Source of the DNA: Pseudomonas sp. TH43
GTDB lineage: Bacteria > Pseudomonadota > Gammaproteobacteria > Pseudomonadales > Pseudomonadaceae
DNA: 64,000 nt
Reading direction: 5' to 3'
Assembly (NCBI RefSeq): GCF_016650635.1
Contig: NZ_JAEKFI010000003.1
Coordinates: forward strand, 1,054,001-1,118,000
Part shown: positions 59,433 to 64,000 of the stretch, in pieces
Numbering within the stretch: position 1 is the stretch's first letter
How the letters are laid out: every line of letters begins with the position of its first letter
Notes under the pieces: model-generated
What the model was told of the DNA's origin: nothing
The model's input: only the letters and a program-made list of their open reading frames with translations
The model's database searches: none
Position numbers and translations under genes: made by a program

Positions 59433-60546
59433 GGGCCACCTCCAGCGCAGCGGCACGACGACTGGCCATTTTCAAGCGCAGCGGCTCCCAGTACAGCAGG
59501 CCGAGACCGATGAACAGGAAGATCGCGTGCACCCACCACAAGCCGAGGGCCGGCGGGATCTTGCCCTTTTCAAGGGCGCCGCGGGCGGCAATCAGGATGG
59601 TCAGGTAAGCCATATAAAGAAGAATCGCCGGCAGCAGCTTGAGGAAACGCCCCTGGCGCGGGTTCACGCGCGACAGCGGCACCGCCATCAGGGTCACGAT
59701 AAAGACCAGCAGCGGCAGGGACAAACGCCATTGCAGTTCGGTTCTGGAGCGAATGTCATCGCTGCTCAGCAGGGTCGATGTAGGCATGGCGTCGCGGTCT
59801 GTGACCTCTTCGCTGACGTCCGGCTTGGGCAACTGCACGCCATACGTCTCGTAATGAATCGCCCGATAATCAGCCTGGCCGGGGCTGCCGTCGTAACGGT
59901 AGCCGTTGTCGAGAATCAGGTAACGGTTGCCGTCCGGGCGGACTTCCTGACGACCCTTCTCGGCCACCAGCACGGAAATCCCGCGATCCTTCTGATCGGC
60001 ACCGAGGTTTTTCTGCGAGATGAATACGCTGCCAAGGTTGATGCGATCGTCGCTCAGGGTTTCGGTGTAGGTCACCCGAGTACCGTCGCGCAGCGCCTGA
60101 AAACGGCCCGGTTCGAGGGTGTCGAATTCGGTCAGCGCGTCCTGTTTGTTCAGCAGCAGCTGGAACTGGTTGGCACCTTGCGGGGCCAGGCCGAGGCTCA
60201 GCCATGCCACCACCAACGCCACCAGCGTCGCTGGAAACAGGGTCATGCGAAACAGTTTCTGCTGGCTCATGCCGGTGGCCGAGAGCACGGTCATTTCGCT
60301 TTCGAGGTACAGGCGACCGTAAGCCAGCAGGATCCCGAGGAACAGGCCCAGCGGCAGAATCAGTTGCAGGAAACCCGGCAGGCGATAGCCCATGATCAGG
60401 AACAGCGAGCCCGGATCGAGCTGGCCGGCAGCGGCCTGAGCGAGGTATTTGATGAAGCGACCGCTCATGATGATGACCAACAGCACGGCACTCACGGCGC
60501 TGAGGGTCAACAGGACTTCGCGGGACAGATAACGGAAGACGATCAA
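59425..60546 (-). CDS. lptF: LPS export ABC transporter permease LptF
   Basis: Partner permease of LptG. 373 residues from TTG at 60546, preceded by GGAG eight bases away and giving the family start LIVFRYLSREVLLTLSAVSA. A GTG at 60555 is also open, but a GGA directly touching it makes it a poor start. Spans at about 13-33, 55-75 and 100-120 and three C-terminal spans flank the periplasmic jellyroll. It is divergent from pepA. Confidence 0.94.
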   Translation of the reverse strand: MIVFRYLSREVLLTLSAVSAVLLVIIMSGRFIKYLAQAAAGQLDPGSLFLIMGYRLPGFLQLILPLGLFLGILLAYGRLYLESEMTVLSATGMSQQKLFRMTLFPATLVALVVAWLSLGLAPQGANQFQLLLNKQDALTEFDTLEPGRFQALRDGTRVTYTETLSDDRINLGSVFISQKNLGADQKDRGISVLVAEKGRQEVRPDGNRYLILDNGYRYDGSPGQADYRAIHYETYGVQLPKPDVSEEVTDRDAMPTSTLLSSDDIRSRTELQWRLSLPLLVFIVTLMAVPLSRVNPRQGRFLKLLPAILLYMAYLTILIAARGALEKGKIPPALGLWWVHAIFLFIGLGLLYWEPLRLKMASRRAAALEVARG

Positions 60547-62345
<1,799 letters not shown>

Positions 62346-62405
62346 ACCCGCTGATGGGCGGCGGCGTCACTTTCGGGTGATGCCGCTTGCCGCTCTGGAA
62401 CCGCA

Positions 62406-62834
62406 ATGACCAAAGTCGACTTCTATATCCTGCCCAGCGCCGATCCTTCGGCACGCCTGGACTTCGCCTGCAAGCTCACCGAAAAAGCCTGGCGCATGGG
62501 CCACCGCATCTACCTGCATTGCAGCGATGCGGCCCAGCGTGACGATCTTGATGCGCGTCTATGGGCATTCAAGGGCGAAAGCTTCGTGCCCCACGGCCCC
62601 GCCGACAGTGAACCGGATGGCTTGATTGTTCTGGGGTTGGGCGATGACTGCGGTCAGCATCAGGATTTACTGGTCAACCTCGACCTTAAAGTGCCGGCCT
62701 TCGCCAACAAATTCGCCCGCATAGCGGAAGTAGTGGTCGAAGATCCGACGATTCGGGCAGCCGCGCGGGAGAGTTTCCGTTTCTACCGCGAACAGGGCTA
62801 TCCTCTGCAAGATCACCGTTTACAGCGACTCTGA
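62406..62834 (+). CDS. holC: DNA polymerase III subunit chi
   Basis: Clamp-loader accessory subunit that contacts SSB. 142 residues. It starts TKVDFYILPSADPSARLDFA and has the family segments CKLTEKAWRMGHRIYLHCSD, DARLWAFKGESFVPHG, and the end ESFRFYREQGYPLQDHRLQR. It lies between pepA and valS, the classical pepA-holC-valS order, with one small gene inserted before valS. Confidence 0.95.
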   Translation: MTKVDFYILPSADPSARLDFACKLTEKAWRMGHRIYLHCSDAAQRDDLDARLWAFKGESFVPHGPADSEPDGLIVLGLGDDCGQHQDLLVNLDLKVPAFANKFARIAEVVVEDPTIRAAARESFRFYREQGYPLQDHRLQRL

Positions 62835-62842
62835 GCACTCCA

Positions 62843-63238
62843 ATGGACACTCCGAAACCGCAGCAAAAGCCGACACACCTGCTGGACGATCTCGAATCGA
62901 TCCGTCAGTTGCTCGGCGACGACAACCTGCAACCACCCCTGCTGACCGATACGGTCGAAGATGGCGAACAGGAACAGATTCCGATGTTGTTCGACGCGGT
63001 CGGCTCCGAGCCGCCAGCCGTCGAGCCGCCTCCGGCTCCCGCCCCGAAGCCCGCTGCGCAACCTGCCGCGCCTGTGGATAAAGGCCCGGACGCCCTGCTC
63101 CACCTCGACAGCGAACTGCGCGCCGCCGCGCAATTGATCATGCAAGACGTGATCGATGACTTCGCCCCGCACATCGAAACCGAGATCAAACGCCGCCTCG
63201 ACGCGCGCCTGGAACGCCTGCTCAGCCAATACGAATAA
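62843..63238 (+). CDS. Proline-rich hypothetical protein between holC and valS
   Basis: 131 residues, eight bases after holC. An acidic N-terminal part (HLLDDLESIRQLLGDD) is followed by a Pro/Ala-rich linker (about 52-76) and a C-terminal amphipathic helix block (LIMQDVIDDFAPHIETEIKR and following). Cytoplasmic, with no signal peptide. The position suggests a pseudomonad partner of the chi subunit or simply cotranscription, but no function is known to me. Confidence 0.78.
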   Translation: MDTPKPQQKPTHLLDDLESIRQLLGDDNLQPPLLTDTVEDGEQEQIPMLFDAVGSEPPAVEPPPAPAPKPAAQPAAPVDKGPDALLHLDSELRAAAQLIMQDVIDDFAPHIETEIKRRLDARLERLLSQYE

Positions 63239-63596
63239 CCCGGCTGGATCCCCTGTGGCGAGGGGATTTATCCCCGTTCGGCTGCGCAGCAGTCGTCAAT
63301 CCTGTAATTGCGCAGCGTGATTGAAATATTGGGGGCCGCTGCGCAGCCCAACGGTCTTATGAGGTTTTTTTGTGGCGAGGGGATTTATCCCCGTTCGGCT
63401 GCGCAGCAGTCGTCAATCCTGTAATTGCGCAGCGTGATTGAAATCTTGGGGCCGCTGCGCAGCCCAACGGGGATGAATCCCCTCGCCACAAAGGCTCACC
63501 CTGACATTAGAGTCCCTGCCCCGCTCGCCCTCGGCCCCATGCCCCGCTATACTTCCCGGCTTTTCCTGAATAAATGCCAATAGGGTCCCGCCGCGC
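63239..63596. other. Region between the hypothetical gene and valS
   Basis: Mainly two near-identical REP copies (63254-63354 and 63371-63490), then about 100 bases with no clear promoter read. The valS leader begins in the last part. Confidence 0.6.
63254..63490. repeat. Tandem near-identical REP units (GGCGAGGGGATTTATCCCC type)
   Basis: The first copy starts TGTGGCGAGGGGATTTATCC at 63254 and the second at 63371, a period of 117 bases. They are almost identical through CGCAGCCCAACGG. Only the second has the closing arm GGATGAATCCCCTCGCCACA; the first is cut off and joined to GTCTTATGAGG. Confidence 0.86.
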
Positions 63597-64000
63597 ATGG
63601 ATAAGACCTACCAGCCGCACGCCATTGAAACTTCCTGGTACAACACCTGGGAGTCCGAGAACTATTTCGCACCGCAAGGCGCGGGCGATTCCTACACCAT
63701 CATGATCCCGCCGCCGAACGTCACCGGCAGCCTGCACATGGGGCACGGTTTCAACAACGCGATCATGGACGCCCTGATCCGTTTCCGCCGCATGCAGGGT
63801 CGCAACACCCTGTGGCAGCCGGGCACCGACCACGCCGGTATCGCCACGCAGATGCTGGTCGAGCGTCAACTCGAAGCCCAAGGCCAGAATCGCCATGACT
63901 TGGGCCGCGAAAAATTCCTCGAGAAAATCTGGGAATGGAAGGATCAGTCCGGCGGCAACATCAGCCGTCAGATCCGCCGCCTCGGCTCGTCCGTAGACTG
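63597..64000 (+). CDS. valS: Valine--tRNA ligase, 3' end beyond window
   Basis: Class I aminoacyl-tRNA synthetase. The first 134 residues are present: [40 protein letters not shown] (HIGH motif as HMGH), and [19 protein letters not shown]. The ATG at 63597 follows AATAGGG. The KMSKS half lies beyond the window. Confidence 0.96.
   Translation, partial: MDKTYQPHAIETSWYNTWESENYFAPQGAGDSYTIMIPPPNVTGSLHMGHGFNNAIMDALIRFRRMQGRNTLWQPGTDHAGIATQMLVERQLEAQGQNRHDLGREKFLEKIWEWKDQSGGNISRQIRRLGSSVD

Overview
The window is chromosomal DNA from a fluorescent pseudomonad, most likely of the P. fluorescens group. Supporting signs are the high GC, the gene orders (xerD-dsbC-hom-thrC, rpsP-rimM-trmD-rplS, lepA-lepB-rnc-era-recO-pdxJ, lptF-lptG opposite pepA-holC-valS), the PTS-type nag operon, and many Pseudomonas REP palindromes at gene ends. 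No rRNA or tRNA gene, CRISPR array, insertion sequence or prophage was seen.

Layout. 1-4942: the end of a putrescine import and catabolism cluster (two ABC permeases, gamma-aminobutyraldehyde dehydrogenase, an APC permease). 5001-7114: a short accessory patch of lower GC on the minus strand, holding a SLOG-like nucleotide-binding protein translationally coupled to a ComF-like phosphoribosyltransferase, then a small conserved-looking 61-residue protein. 7115-17406: opgD, an OYE-family reductase, recJ, yaeQ, a class III CoA-transferase, an orphan periplasmic binding protein, DUF3509, and a degenerate receiver next to a BvgS-like sensor that has lost its kinase. 17527-22701: thrC, hom, dsbC and xerD, with a diverged second copy of the xerD 3' end. 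22810-36863: a CPA1 antiporter, thioesterase, the rplS-trmD-rimM-rpsP ribosomal/tRNA operon, ffh, ypjD, a CNNM transporter, an MHS-family carrier, purT, a VUT protein, DUF1289, gamma-carbonic anhydrase and two Nudix hydrolases. 36959-45168: an L,D-transpeptidase and the complete nag regulon (GntR repressor, NagA, SIS deaminase, EIIA-HPr-EI, EIIBC). 45169-46038: a gene-free, repeat-rich stretch. 46039-63597 onward: a NIF3/YqfO-like protein, purL, mltF, pdxJ-recO-era-rnc, lepB-lepA, lptG-lptF, pepA, holC, a proline-rich hypothetical protein, and the start of valS.

How the genes work together. The first cluster imports putrescine-type polyamines and oxidises the resulting aminobutyraldehyde to GABA. 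The nag operon imports N-acetylglucosamine by PTS, deacetylates and deaminates it to fructose-6-phosphate, and appears to be repressed by its own GntR protein through a direct-repeat box lying in the -35/-10 spacer. Most other genes are core housekeeping genes.

The least explained items are the SLOG/phosphoribosyltransferase pair, the decayed two-component relic, the duplicated xerD tail, the absence of the small gene usually found between lepB and rnc, and a roughly 300-base repeat-like element near 45.6-45.9 kb. All calls come from reading the sequence; no database search was run.
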